A DNA stretch of 52,796 bases from Candidatus Tiamatella sp. (GTDB lineage Archaea > Thermoproteota > Thermoprotei_A > Sulfolobales > Acidilobaceae), in contig WALV01000027.1 in NCBI GenBank assembly GCA_015522645.1, positions 1-52,796 of the forward strand, written 5' to 3'. How positions within the stretch are numbered: the stretch's first letter is position 1; every line of letters begins with the position of its first letter. Positions 34,438 to 43,795 of the stretch are shown in pieces. The notes below the pieces were generated by a model that saw nothing but the letters and a program-made list of their open reading frames with translations, was not told the DNA's origin and did no database searches. The position numbers were made by a program, and so were the translations under genes.

Positions 34438-35160
34438 GTGTCGGAGGAACCTACGGAGGAGGTTTTCAAGAACACGAAGTCTATGGTATTTACGTTGCTT
34501 AGGATTCTCAAGTTCTTCTACTCGTTTAAGTACCTTGAAGCTAGACTGGATGTGCCGTCACAGGTTTTATGGCGTTACGTCACGCTCAGAGTTACACCGG
34601 AGAAACAGACTGCCGAGAAAATTCTGGCCAGGATTAAGGAGTCAAGGCTTATAGAGGAAGTGATCTCGAAGGAATTGTCAGAGGAAAAAGAGTTTTGGCT
34701 AATAACCAGTAACCCCGGCATACTGGAGCTTGCAGCTATGAGGCTTGCATATGATCTCAGGAAAAGTAAGATAGACGTGATTCTATCTACACCGGATATC
34801 CATTCCCTACCACTAGCATCCATCGTGTCATCCTATCTTAAAACGAAACTCTGTATTCCCTCCCACACCCCATGCTCTAGGACTGTGTTATCAGAGCCCT
34901 ATCAGATAGCTCCAGGAGTGTTAGATGTGGCAGCTATTCCCCGAGATTGCATACCGAGGAAATCGAAGGTTCTGGTGACAACATTGTCTGGAGCGAATTC
35001 ATCTTATTTTAACCCAGTGTTTACGCTGGTGTTGAAGAGATACGGGCAAATAACCGCGGTGTTTTCAATGCTAGGGAATACGGGGGTTATCAGGGAAGCT
35101 GTTAAGAATTTCGGGTTGGAGCCTGAGCCTAAGATAATTGTTTTAGTCGAAAAGAACTAG
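34438..35160 (+). CDS. HTH-PRTase-like protein (GfcR-like architecture)
   Basis: A 240-residue protein. The N-terminal 60 residues contain a helix-turn-helix (FKYLEARLDVPSQVLWRYVTLRVTP), followed by a phosphoribosyltransferase-like domain: FWLITSNPGILELAAMRLAYDLRK, SLPLASIVSSYLKTKLC and KVLVTTLSGANSSYFNPVFTLV, where an active enzyme would have the acidic DD/ED pair and TGaT loop. That loop is degenerate (TTLSGANS), so a ligand-sensing regulator is likelier than an active enzyme. GTG start. Lone gene on the plus strand. Confidence 0.65.
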   Translation: MSEEPTEEVFKNTKSMVFTLLRILKFFYSFKYLEARLDVPSQVLWRYVTLRVTPEKQTAEKILARIKESRLIEEVISKELSEEKEFWLITSNPGILELAAMRLAYDLRKSKIDVILSTPDIHSLPLASIVSSYLKTKLCIPSHTPCSRTVLSEPYQIAPGVLDVAAIPRDCIPRKSKVLVTTLSGANSSYFNPVFTLVLKRYGQITAVFSMLGNTGVIREAVKNFGLEPEPKIIVLVEKN

Positions 35161-35232
35161 AAAAATATTTTGAATCTATCCTAACTAGGAGAGCCTTTAT
35201 CGGTGGGCTGAGAAAAACAAAAAGGCTTATTC

Positions 35233-35355
35233 TTACTCCTCTTCCTCCTTGAGCTCCTCAAGCTCCTCGAATTCTTCTTCCTCCACGTATTCTACTTTCT
35301 TAGGCTTAGGCGGCTCCTCCTTAACGGTTTTTCTCCTCGGAGATCTTCTTGCCAT
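35233..35355 (-). CDS. 40-residue highly charged small protein
   Basis: A short gene found by eye: ATG 35355 to TAA 35233 gives 40 residues with a basic first third (MARRSPRRKTVKE), a Pro/Lys hinge (EPPKPKKVEYV) and an almost wholly acidic Glu-rich end. GGGGGGTGAT precedes the start by 5 bases. The sharply bipolar charge would suit a nucleic-acid- or ribosome-associated protein, or an intrinsically disordered chaperone. No family recognised. It lies downstream of FeoB on the same strand but has its own long leader. Confidence 0.7.
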   Translation of the reverse strand: MARRSPRRKTVKEEPPKPKKVEYVEEEEFEELEELKEEEE

Positions 35356-35508
35356 GGTTTATCACCCCCCTCTTTGAGGGGTCACTTATACAATGGATCG
35401 TGCTCTGGTAATATTCCCGCCTTGATTCACCTGGTGTCATAGCACGGTTGCCGCGACACTGGATGGACTATACCTAGATAGTGCTATGACCGTTAGGCCG
35501 GTTAATCA
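35356..35508 (-). promoter_or_regulatory. Structured 5' leader and promoter of the 40-residue gene
   Basis: On the minus strand a TATA-like TTATATGATTA (revcomp of 35503-35513) is followed by a leader of about 130 bases. GTCATAGCAC and GTGCTATGAC pair perfectly (35436-35445 with 35481-35490). A second hairpin, CCCCTC-AAA-GAGGGG (35367-35381), ends in the Shine-Dalgarno G-run, so it could hide the ribosome site. The order is that of a regulated leader. The larger stem, followed by ACA, could instead be part of a box H/ACA-like RNA; I cannot settle this. Confidence 0.45.
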
Positions 35509-35571
35509 TATAAGTACTATTAGTTCATTTATAAACGATAATGAGTTGACTGAAACTATTATCGTAGCAAT

Positions 35572-37467
35572 CTAGGGGAACGGAATGTTAGCGTATAGAG
35601 CCGCTACACTGAATCCTATTATGTCTACTATTATCCATAGGAGAATGGCTCTCTTTAGCCCCAGCTCTCTAATCATCATTCCTAGCGCTATTATACAGGG
35701 TACCTGGTACGTGGAAGCCATAGTAAAAGTCATCGCTTGCTTTGCTGTTAGAACCGTCGAGAAATTCGATGTGCCCATAATGGTTGCTGTCATGGATATT
35801 ACAAGATCTTTCTGTAGGAAGCCGTATGCGAGAGGTATTGATAAAGACGGGGGTAAGTGTAGGATGCTCATGAGCGGGGCGAACATGTTGATGACGATGC
35901 TATCTATTTTATAGTATGTTAGAAACGCGTAAGCGACTGCGCCTGCTACAATAAGAGGTGTAACTATTACAATGAACTCCCTGAGTCTCTGCCAGGCTTT
36001 CTCCGCTACTATACTCGTTTTCGGCTTTCGTAATGGGGGCACGTCTTCAATTAGCACTGCATCCTCATCCGCCTTGATGGCCTTCGATACTATTCTTGCA
36101 ACGATTGCTGCCAGTATGAAGCCTAAAGCATAGATACCTAGAGCTGCAACGGCACCGTTAATCCTGCCTGCTATACCGAAAACAATGGTCGCCCTGGAGG
36201 AGCATGGGATGAATGCAAGCATTGATATAACGACGATCCGCTGTCTTGTGGTTGGCAGTATCCTCGTAGCGGTAGTAGCTGGAACAGAGCAGCCCAGCCC
36301 AAGTAAGGCCGGTATTACTCCTTTAGAGTGTAAACCCAGTTTTTTCGTGACCATGTGGAGCCATAACATTAGCCTTGTAAGGAACCCGGTATCTTCTATG
36401 ATGACAAGTATCAAATAGAAAATGAAAACATAGGGAAGTGCCGCGGTGTATTGAGCGTATAGTGCCTCTATACTTTTCGCTAGGGCTAACCCTGCTAATC
36501 CGTGTGCTGCGAGAGACGTTACTATCGACTGAACGTAGTTCCCTAAGAGAGAGTCTAGTACATTGACTATTTCATTACCAAATATTACTGTCAATACTAT
36601 CATAGCTCCGAGAAAAGATAAGCCGGTGAGTATGCCTAGGCTCATATTCTTTAATAGTACCTCGTCGAACTTGCTTATTGTTCTTATAGAGCTCGGTATT
36701 ATCCTGACATACATCTTTGTAAGAGACATAGCGTATCCTGCTCTAGTGATTTCGATATCATTGTAAGGATCGTGACCCTCACCTGCCAGCGTCTCGCGTG
36801 CTATATGAGAGTGTTCACACTCGTATAACCTAGTTATTAGCGGGTCGCCCTCAACGAGCCTTACTGCTAGCCCTCTCCTGCTTAGCTTTACCTTTCCTTC
36901 TATACATTTCATGGCTAGGGATATTGCCTTCTCTATGTGATCATCGTATGTGATTTTCATCTTCGCCTTACGTGCTTCGGGCATTCTTTTTATCAGTTCG
37001 CTAATACCGTTCTTCTTAATGGGGTTAATCCTGACGAAAGGAATGCCTAGCTCCCCCTCCAGGCTCTCGTAATCAATTCTAAGCCCCTTTCTATCTGCTT
37101 CTTCCCAGAAATTCAATGCAACGATAACAGGTACCCCCAGCTCAATAATGGATACGAGGAACACAAGTCCTCGCTCTATTGCTGTAGCGTCTATTACTAC
37201 AATCGCGAAGTCATAGTCTTCCTCGATTAAAGCTTTCTCGGTAACCTCTTCTTCGATGCTGCTCGTGAATAGGTTATAAATACCTGGAGTATCAATAAAT
37301 TCGTATTCAACTCCTGCTATACTTCCCCTCGCAATAGTTACTTCCACCGTTGTTCCAGGGTAATTGGATATTTGAACAGAGCTACCAGTAAGCGCCTTTA
37401 AAAGAGAGCTTTTACCCACATTTGGCTGACCTAGAAGGAGAACACGTTTTCTCTTCGATGGCGACAT
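35572..37467 (-). CDS. feoB: Ferrous iron transporter FeoB
   Basis: A 631-residue FeoB: an N-terminal G-domain with G1 GQPNVGKSS, G2 region NYPGTTVE, G3 DTPGIY, and a core of membrane helices with the two Gate regions (GLGCSVPATTATR; IPCSSRATIVFG). The G4 motif reads NFWE where NxxD is usual, which could alter guanine specificity. The called frame extends to 37551, inside the FeoA-like gene, but ATG 37467 with GGAGGAATC just ahead is the proper start. It imports Fe(II) and follows its probable regulator by 25 bases. Confidence 0.93.
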   Translation of the reverse strand: MSPSKRKRVLLLGQPNVGKSSLLKALTGSSVQISNYPGTTVEVTIARGSIAGVEYEFIDTPGIYNLFTSSIEEEVTEKALIEEDYDFAIVVIDATAIERGLVFLVSIIELGVPVIVALNFWEEADRKGLRIDYESLEGELGIPFVRINPIKKNGISELIKRMPEARKAKMKITYDDHIEKAISLAMKCIEGKVKLSRRGLAVRLVEGDPLITRLYECEHSHIARETLAGEGHDPYNDIEITRAGYAMSLTKMYVRIIPSSIRTISKFDEVLLKNMSLGILTGLSFLGAMIVLTVIFGNEIVNVLDSLLGNYVQSIVTSLAAHGLAGLALAKSIEALYAQYTAALPYVFIFYLILVIIEDTGFLTRLMLWLHMVTKKLGLHSKGVIPALLGLGCSVPATTATRILPTTRQRIVVISMLAFIPCSSRATIVFGIAGRINGAVAALGIYALGFILAAIVARIVSKAIKADEDAVLIEDVPPLRKPKTSIVAEKAWQRLREFIVIVTPLIVAGAVAYAFLTYYKIDSIVINMFAPLMSILHLPPSLSIPLAYGFLQKDLVISMTATIMGTSNFSTVLTAKQAMTFTMASTYQVPCIIALGMMIRELGLKRAILLWIIVDIIGFSVAALYANIPFP

Positions 37468-37492
37468 AAATGATTCCTCCGACTCTCCAGAA

Positions 37493-38077
37493 TCATTTTT
37501 CAGGGATAACCAAGACCTTCTCGGCGATGGCGCTGTCGATAGAAGCAACACGAGCCTCAGAGCCCACCATTACTATGACAACTCCAGGATTCTTAGATAA
37601 TACCTTAAACCATCTACCTGGCAGTAATCCAACACCGTATAAACGGGCTACGATGCTTGGTCTGGGGTCAAGTACAGCCATGATTCGACCCGAACTTCCT
37701 TCTTCAAGTAATGATAATGTCATAATGCTTCCTTTGAGTATCTTCTTGATCTCAGAAGGTTCCATGTCAAGGTGCTCGATATAATGGGCTGCTATGTGGC
37801 TCCTAGTATCAAGCTGCTTTAATATATCTTCAACTGCTTTATGCCTACTATACACCTTATCAGCTGCTAATACTCCTTTCTCAGTTAACTCTAATTTATC
37901 GCCGACAGCTTTAACTAAGCCTTTTTCTTCCAGTTCCTCTAAAGTTTTTTCAGCAAGCTCCTTCTCGCCAACCTCATTAATTACTTTATCTTTACCAGTA
38001 CTCCTACCTTCCTCCATTAGAAACCTCAGGATATCATCCTTCGTTATGTCCTCAACAGTCTTTCTCTTCAACTGCAC
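37493..38077 (-). CDS. DtxR-type regulator fused to a FeoA domain
   Basis: A 194-residue protein. The first 60 residues form a winged helix (TKDDILRFLMEEGRST..., LELTEKGVLAADKVY), residues 70-110 a DtxR-like metal/dimerisation segment with His and Glu (HKAVEDIL, SHIAAHYIEHLDMEPSEIKKIL), and residues 110-190 a FeoA SH3-like domain (ARLYGVGLLPGRWFKVLSKNPGVVIV). It lies immediately before FeoB on the same strand, so it should be both the iron-responsive regulator and the FeoA part of the uptake system. GTG 38077 start, apparently leaderless or with a weak site. Confidence 0.88.
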   Translation of the reverse strand: MQLKRKTVEDITKDDILRFLMEEGRSTGKDKVINEVGEKELAEKTLEELEEKGLVKAVGDKLELTEKGVLAADKVYSRHKAVEDILKQLDTRSHIAAHYIEHLDMEPSEIKKILKGSIMTLSLLEEGSSGRIMAVLDPRPSIVARLYGVGLLPGRWFKVLSKNPGVVIVMVGSEARVASIDSAIAEKVLVIPEK

Positions 38078-38276
38078 ACGCCGGAATAAGATGATATCTA
38101 ACCTAGCATAAATTTACATTGCTATTCTCCAAACATCTTAGAACCCTTCCCAATATAACCACGGTAAACAAGCTTCTAATAATGGCGGTAGAAGAATGGG
38201 TCTAGTGAGGCCGGTTTTAAGGTAACAGTAATATTTACTGTGATGGGGAATTTTCGATTCAAGGTGGCGGAGTCTG

Positions 38277-39629
38277 GTGACTCGGAAGGATACAGTTGTC
38301 ATTCTAGTTATCATTGCATTGATGCTCTTAGTACGTGTGCCCCTAGCTCCATATACTTCTGGAAGCGACATTGCACAGTTCGCTGGTTTCGCAGATACAT
38401 TTCTACGGCATCATTTATGCTTTTATAACTACGTCGCCCCTGGGAACTCTGCGAGTGAGGGATGGCCCTATTCCTGGCCCTACGTTTACGGGCCTGGTCT
38501 CATACTAGTATTATCTCCGTTGAGGAAACTGGCTTCATCCGAAGTCATACACTACTATGATGAAAACGGTTATCACGTTTTTATTCCATCGAACTGGATA
38601 GTAGCGACTAAATCAGTTTTCATAAGTTTCGACGTGTTATCCGCAGTGCTGGTATACTTAATACTCAGACATGTTGGTTACAATAGTAAAAAAGCCGCAC
38701 TAGTAACCTCTCTTTACGCGTTTAACCCTGTAACCATTTATATATCAAGTATTTACGGCATGTTTGACCAGATTCCACTATTCTTCTTTCTAGCAGGCAT
38801 ATACCTGTTTTACTTAGACGGCACGAGTTCTAGGGGGAAACTAGTTGGCTCGTTCCTAATAGGCTTGAGCGTAGGGTTCAAACCGACATTCCTCATCCCA
38901 TTCCTAGCCATCTTCTATGATAACCTTGTCTATAGAAAACCAGTTAATGCAGGAATCCTCGCTTCTCTACTACTTGGAGTTATAGTACTGTTCACCCCGT
39001 TTCTAGTGGCTTGCCCAAAAAGCATGGCTACCCTTATTGAAACAATGTTTTCCAACGTGAAACCGACTTATACGTTCCCCATATCATACGATTTCAATGG
39101 CATAAGTAACCTGGCAACATACATTTATGAACATACGGGAAGAAACCTATACCCATTAATAACATACTGGTGGATACCCACCATTATACTCATCGCAGTA
39201 GAATTATTTGCATACAATAACTATAGAGACGCTCTGGTGTTTTCTAGCACGTCATATATAATTTTCATGGCAACCTACTGGAGGGTAAACTATCAATACC
39301 TTGTACCTGCAGTAGCGTTTACAATAATCATACTGTCAAGGCTACATGGGAGTAGGAGGATAAAAGCATTAGGATTAACCTATATTTCACTCATTGGATT
39401 ATGGTATTTCATGTTTCCTGTGAGCTGGTGGACACATGTCCACATACTCAACCCAAACACTGCTCTCTGGCACGCATTAGACAGGTTCTCACTAATGATT
39501 TTCAACGAGGAACCCTATCTACTCTATTCTCTAATACTGACCATAGTAGAATACCTTTTATCCATTGAAGTAATCATCTATATGGCGTCAAGTAAAGTAA
39601 ACATGTTGACTGGAGAAAAATGGGAGTAG
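38277..39629 (+). CDS. GT-C type membrane glycosyltransferase
   Basis: A 450-residue polytopic protein with about ten membrane helices. The first exterior loop has an acidic GSDIAQFAGFADTF, as expected for a catalytic Asp in GT-C enzymes, and YVYGPGLILVL and YGMFDQIPLFFFLAGIYLFY follow the GT87/PIG-M-like pattern. Such enzymes move a sugar from a polyprenyl-phosphate carrier onto lipid or protein outside the cytoplasm. GTG start with GGTGGCGG upstream. Divergent from the iron operon; alone in its direction. Confidence 0.75.
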   Translation: MTRKDTVVILVIIALMLLVRVPLAPYTSGSDIAQFAGFADTFLRHHLCFYNYVAPGNSASEGWPYSWPYVYGPGLILVLSPLRKLASSEVIHYYDENGYHVFIPSNWIVATKSVFISFDVLSAVLVYLILRHVGYNSKKAALVTSLYAFNPVTIYISSIYGMFDQIPLFFFLAGIYLFYLDGTSSRGKLVGSFLIGLSVGFKPTFLIPFLAIFYDNLVYRKPVNAGILASLLLGVIVLFTPFLVACPKSMATLIETMFSNVKPTYTFPISYDFNGISNLATYIYEHTGRNLYPLITYWWIPTIILIAVELFAYNNYRDALVFSSTSYIIFMATYWRVNYQYLVPAVAFTIIILSRLHGSRRIKALGLTYISLIGLWYFMFPVSWWTHVHILNPNTALWHALDRFSLMIFNEEPYLLYSLILTIVEYLLSIEVIIYMASSKVNMLTGEKWE

Positions 39630-39725
39630 AACCCTGTGAGTCCCAGTAGAACTAAAGTTATAATGGTAGGCGTATATTAACTAGGTAAACTATCCAGTTT
39701 TACATGTAAACAATGGTGCAGCAGG

Positions 39726-40583
39726 TTGAGGTCAAGTCTCAACACCCGGTATCTGACCATTACATTAATCATAATAGTAGCTGTAATAGGCATTGCAGCC
39801 TACTACTACAAGCAGAACACTCTGCCCCCCCTTAATATCAATACGAGTACAGTAACGAACACTGGGAACAATCAGGTAACATATCAATCCAACCTCCATG
39901 CTTTATACTATGACTCTCTATACCGGGAGTATCCCAATTACACGCTCGACGCGATAATAATTACAACCTTAGAAAGCCACGGGTATGATGTAGACGTATA
40001 TCTGGGCAAGAACGCTACTCTAGACCAGCTCACCGACCTACAGAAATACCAGCTTGTGATTATAAGGGCCCATGGAGGATACAGTAACGGAACCAGCGGC
40101 CCCTATCCTCCCGGCGAGTATATCTTCACCGGCCTACACTATAATGAAAGCATACTGGAATACGGGGAAAACATCAACACGTGGATAAAGAAGGGATACC
40201 TAGCTCTAGGCGTTATACCTCCACAGGGCAAGGAGCCCTCCCGGGAGGAACTGGAGAAACTACCTAAATACCTTGTAATAGGCCCCAAGTATATAGAGAA
40301 GGAAACAACCGTAAAGCAAAACAGTGTATTCATCGTGTTCGGATGCTATACGTTCGAAGACGGTACGCTTGCAAGGATACTGCTGGAGAAAGGCGCGATC
40401 GTATATGTTGGATGGAAGGGTGGCGTGACGCCTGAATACATGGATGGAATCCTTCCAGGAATAATCAACACGTACTTATCGAAAGGCATAAACGGGCTAA
40501 AGAGCTTTGTAAACAACTCGCCGCCTGACCCTCATACTAATGGAAGACTACAGATCCTATTAAAGCCGAGTAATGCGTCATAG
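39726..40583 (+). CDS. Secreted caspase-like (clan CD) peptidase candidate
   Basis: A 285-residue exported protein: membrane segment at residues 9-27 (TLIIIVAVIGIAAYYY), a Thr/Asn linker, then an alpha/beta domain. A hydrophobic strand ends at His116 (LVIIRAHGG) and a second at Cys207 (VFIVFGCYTFEDGTLARILLEKGA), the order and spacing of the His-Gly/Cys dyad in clan CD peptidases (caspase, gingipain, CHAT). A third strand, IVYVGWKGGV, follows as in these folds. TTG start. Substrate and relatives unknown; a non-peptidase fold with the same elements is possible. Confidence 0.6.
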   Translation: MRSSLNTRYLTITLIIIVAVIGIAAYYYKQNTLPPLNINTSTVTNTGNNQVTYQSNLHALYYDSLYREYPNYTLDAIIITTLESHGYDVDVYLGKNATLDQLTDLQKYQLVIIRAHGGYSNGTSGPYPPGEYIFTGLHYNESILEYGENINTWIKKGYLALGVIPPQGKEPSREELEKLPKYLVIGPKYIEKETTVKQNSVFIVFGCYTFEDGTLARILLEKGAIVYVGWKGGVTPEYMDGILPGIINTYLSKGINGLKSFVNNSPPDPHTNGRLQILLKPSNAS

Positions 40584-40809
40584 TTCAACTAGTCATCGAC
40601 CATCTCATATTGAGATCACATGCAACGTAGAACGATAGCGGTAATATCTATGTTCAAAATAGACACCGCTACTATAGAATCATCAGTAGGACCTGTGTAA
40701 CGATTACCCTACAGCTCTCCCAACATTTAATAAGAATATACGAGTATAATTCCAGTAACAAAAAATGAATTCAGTCACTATTAAAGTAGCTTAACAGGCA
40801 TGCGTCTAG

Positions 40810-40827
40810 GGAATATCTATATATTCC
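40810..40827 (+). promoter_or_regulatory. Palindrome over the tldD promoter
   Basis: GGAATAT (40810-40816), spacer CTAT, ATATTCC (40821-40827), 37 bases before the start at 40864. It overlaps a TATA-like stretch. The same half-site composition recurs in the ATPase promoter palindrome at 17406. Confidence 0.35.
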
Positions 40828-40863
40828 AATTCTAACTAATATGGAGTTTGGTGTATTAACATC

Positions 40864-42300
40864 TTGTCTGTAGAATCGTTCGACCCGGATATTCTCGGGA
40901 AACTGGTTCACTCAGCCATTAGGGAAGGAGCCAGTTATGCTGAAGCTAGGTTCCATTCATTGTATGGCAACCGGATAGGCTTAATGAATGGAAGAGTATT
41001 CACTGCAGGATACGAGGAGCAGGTTGGTGTCGCTGTAAGAGTTATACACGGTGGAGGATTAGGATTCGCTTCTACCGACAAACTCGATCAAGACTCTCTC
41101 TACAAGGCAGTGAGCACTGCCTTATCGAATGCAAGGATATCTTCTAGCATCCAGAAGCATGGGATAGAAATGGATGAGTCACGGCTTGGAAGCACTAGAT
41201 ACAGTGTTTACCAGAAAAAACCTTTGGAATCACTCAGCTTGACTGATAAGCTTGCTGAGGTAAAAGAGAGGGCTAATGCGGCTGACCTTAATATGGAAGG
41301 CATACAGCTCAAGTCTTTCATGTTGTTCTATAATGAACTCGCAGAGAGAAAGATAATTGTAACCAGTGATGGAGGCTATGTTGAAGCAGAAATACCAAGA
41401 GCATATGTCCGTCATAATCTGACAGCTTCGAATGGTTCTGAAAATAGGAACCGGTACAGTGTTATAGCTTGGACCGGGGGCTTCGAGGGTTTAGACGAGA
41501 AGAACCTGACTAGTAGCCTTGAGGACGACATGAGAAGCCTTGGCATAGTCCTAACGAAAGCAAAGGCTTCTCCTAAAGGTAAGATGGATGTAGTTCTCGG
41601 CCCAGAGCTCGCGGGGATAGCTGTACATGAGTCAATCGGTCATCCCAGTGAAGCCGATAGAATACTCGGCAGGGAAGCCGCTCAGGCAGGTCTAAGTTAC
41701 TGGAGAGACTATAAGATTGGCGATAGGATAGGTAGTAATGTGGCGACTGTGATAGATGACCCAACAATACCTGGTGCATTCGGCTTCTACCTCTACGACG
41801 ATGAGGCGGTGCCAGCTAGACCACGTTACTTGCTGTATAAGGGTTTGATTAATGAGATGCTTCAGAACAGGGAGACTGCGAGGCTATTTGGTGTTAAAAG
41901 CAATGGAGCAGCTAGAGCTAGGGACTTCAAGTCAGAGCCGATTGTCAGGATGGCCAATACTTACTTCGCAACAGGAGACTACAGTTTTGAGGAGCTAATA
42001 GAGGATGTCAGGCAGGGGATCTATATCAAGAAGTACATGGAGTGGAACATAGACGATTACAGGTGGGGAGCCAGGTACGTAGGGTTGGAAGCATACCTAG
42101 TCGAGAATGGAAGACTAGGCGACCCTGTCAAAGACCCTGTTCTAGAAATAACCAGTCCATCCTTCTATACCAGCGTGGACGCTGCCGGCAGGGATTTGAA
42201 GCTGTACCCCGGTTTCTGCGGTAAAGGAGAGCCTATACAGGGAGTCCCAGTTACTATGGGAGGACCCCATATCAGGCTTAGGGAGGTGATTGTAAAATGA
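40864..42300 (+). CDS. tldD: TldD metalloprotease subunit
   Basis: A 478-residue TldD protein with the HExxxH metal motif at His255-Glu256-His260 (HESIGHPSEADR), and the conserved C-terminal FCGKGEPIQGVPVTMGGP with the third metal ligand Cys. With TldE it forms a heterodimeric peptidase that unfolds and clips peptides. TTG start 40864, supported by GGTG about 10 bases before. Its stop overlaps the tldE start (ATGA), so the pair is coupled. Confidence 0.95.
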   Translation: MSVESFDPDILGKLVHSAIREGASYAEARFHSLYGNRIGLMNGRVFTAGYEEQVGVAVRVIHGGGLGFASTDKLDQDSLYKAVSTALSNARISSSIQKHGIEMDESRLGSTRYSVYQKKPLESLSLTDKLAEVKERANAADLNMEGIQLKSFMLFYNELAERKIIVTSDGGYVEAEIPRAYVRHNLTASNGSENRNRYSVIAWTGGFEGLDEKNLTSSLEDDMRSLGIVLTKAKASPKGKMDVVLGPELAGIAVHESIGHPSEADRILGREAAQAGLSYWRDYKIGDRIGSNVATVIDDPTIPGAFGFYLYDDEAVPARPRYLLYKGLINEMLQNRETARLFGVKSNGAARARDFKSEPIVRMANTYFATGDYSFEELIEDVRQGIYIKKYMEWNIDDYRWGARYVGLEAYLVENGRLGDPVKDPVLEITSPSFYTSVDAAGRDLKLYPGFCGKGEPIQGVPVTMGGPHIRLREVIVK

Positions 42301-43625
42301 CATGGAGTAACCTGGAGTACATAGCGGATAAACTCTCCTCCAAGCTAAAAGAGAAGGTAGACGAGTACCTAATCCTAGTAGACGAATCTAAGAAGAGGAT
42401 GCTTAAACTGGCGAACGGTGAAGCGAGTGTAACTCAGTCATGGGATAATATAGAAATCGGCCTGTATATAGCTAGAGGAAACGGTAAAATGCTCTCAATA
42501 GGATTGAGCACTACCTCACCTGAGAAAGCTGTGGGTAATATTATCAGTCTACTAGACAGTATGGAGCCGTCACCTATGTATGCACCCCTACCAGAAGCAT
42601 CGGGCGAGGATTATAGTCTAACTGACCAGGCTATCATACAGTACCTTGAAGGAACAAGGGAACTGGACTTGGCTGGGGACCTAGCTCTCAGCGAAATAGG
42701 GAACTCTGCTGGAATGGCTGAAATAAGGTATTCTAAAATAATGCTGGCTAACAGCATGGGTGGCTTCCTCCGAGGCGAGAAAACTAAGTTCACGGGTTAC
42801 ATAAGGGTATTCAAGGGAGATAGAAGCGGCCAGTGGAGCTGGACATCACCCAGATATGATGGGGGGAAGCAAGCTAAACTGTCTATCGAAAAGGCTAGGG
42901 ATCTCGCGGAGGAATGCTCCAGGCTTCCGATGGGTAAAATAGAGCCGGGAGAGTATAGGGTTCTGCTCTCGCCTATGATAGCGGGTAACCTTGTAGGAGA
43001 GCTTGTGAGGGCTGCAAATGCAGGTAGGATAGTGTATGGTATGAGCTTCATCAACCCAGGTATGATTGGTGAAAAACTTTTCAGCAGCATGCTAACTATA
43101 AGAGACGAGCCCAGAAACCCTGAGTTACCCGGTTATACTTCCTTCGATGACGAAGGAGTCTCAACGAAGGACAAGAGTGTTGTTGAGAAAGGTGTCCTAA
43201 GAACCATACTACATAACTCGAAAACAGCGAAGCTCATGAAGACTAGGACAACAGGCAATGCCGGCATAATAATGCCGAGATCATTCAACCTTAACGTATC
43301 ACCAGGAGATTCACCGCTTAGTGAACTGCTCGAGACACTAGGCAATGGACTGTATCTTACGAATAACTGGTATACACGCTACCAGAACTATTCTGAGGGA
43401 ATATTCTCCACAGTATCTAGAGACTCTGTATTCCTAGTGAAGAACGGCGAGTTTAAGGCATGCCTGAATAGAGTGCGTGTTGCCGATAAAATGATTAATT
43501 TATTCAGCAACATTGAAGCACTAGGAAGAGAAGTTTGGCCCCTAGAGTGGTGGGAGATAAAACCCTCGGCATTCATACCTCACATACTCGTAGGGAAAAC
43601 CGGTGTTTCACTACCTGAGATCTAG
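42297..43625 (+). CDS. tldE: TldE/PmbA subunit
   Basis: A 442-residue TldE (PmbA) partner of TldD: it shares the fold (SVTQSWDNIEIGLYI, RVLLSPMIAGNLVGELV, SFDDEGVSTKDKSVVEKGVLRTIL) but lacks the metal motif, as expected for the noncatalytic half. Starts four bases inside the tldD end. A T-run follows the stop. Confidence 0.93.
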   Translation: MTWSNLEYIADKLSSKLKEKVDEYLILVDESKKRMLKLANGEASVTQSWDNIEIGLYIARGNGKMLSIGLSTTSPEKAVGNIISLLDSMEPSPMYAPLPEASGEDYSLTDQAIIQYLEGTRELDLAGDLALSEIGNSAGMAEIRYSKIMLANSMGGFLRGEKTKFTGYIRVFKGDRSGQWSWTSPRYDGGKQAKLSIEKARDLAEECSRLPMGKIEPGEYRVLLSPMIAGNLVGELVRAANAGRIVYGMSFINPGMIGEKLFSSMLTIRDEPRNPELPGYTSFDDEGVSTKDKSVVEKGVLRTILHNSKTAKLMKTRTTGNAGIIMPRSFNLNVSPGDSPLSELLETLGNGLYLTNNWYTRYQNYSEGIFSTVSRDSVFLVKNGEFKACLNRVRVADKMINLFSNIEALGREVWPLEWWEIKPSAFIPHILVGKTGVSLPEI

Positions 43626-43631
43626 TTTTTT
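43626..43631 (+). terminator. T-run directly after tldE
   Basis: Six T residues immediately past the TAG stop of tldE, the usual crenarchaeal end signal. Confidence 0.5.
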
Positions 43632-43795
43632 ACCTTACAGGCAATGTTTTAAGTAGATCTAACCACCACCCTTAAATGCCTACGCTACCAAGACATCGTA
43701 TAATGTGTGTTAAAGGTAACTTCTATGGATTCAACGTAATGTGTTCTATGAACCCGTATCTTATCTCCTTCAGACAGCAAATTAGCACAACACCG

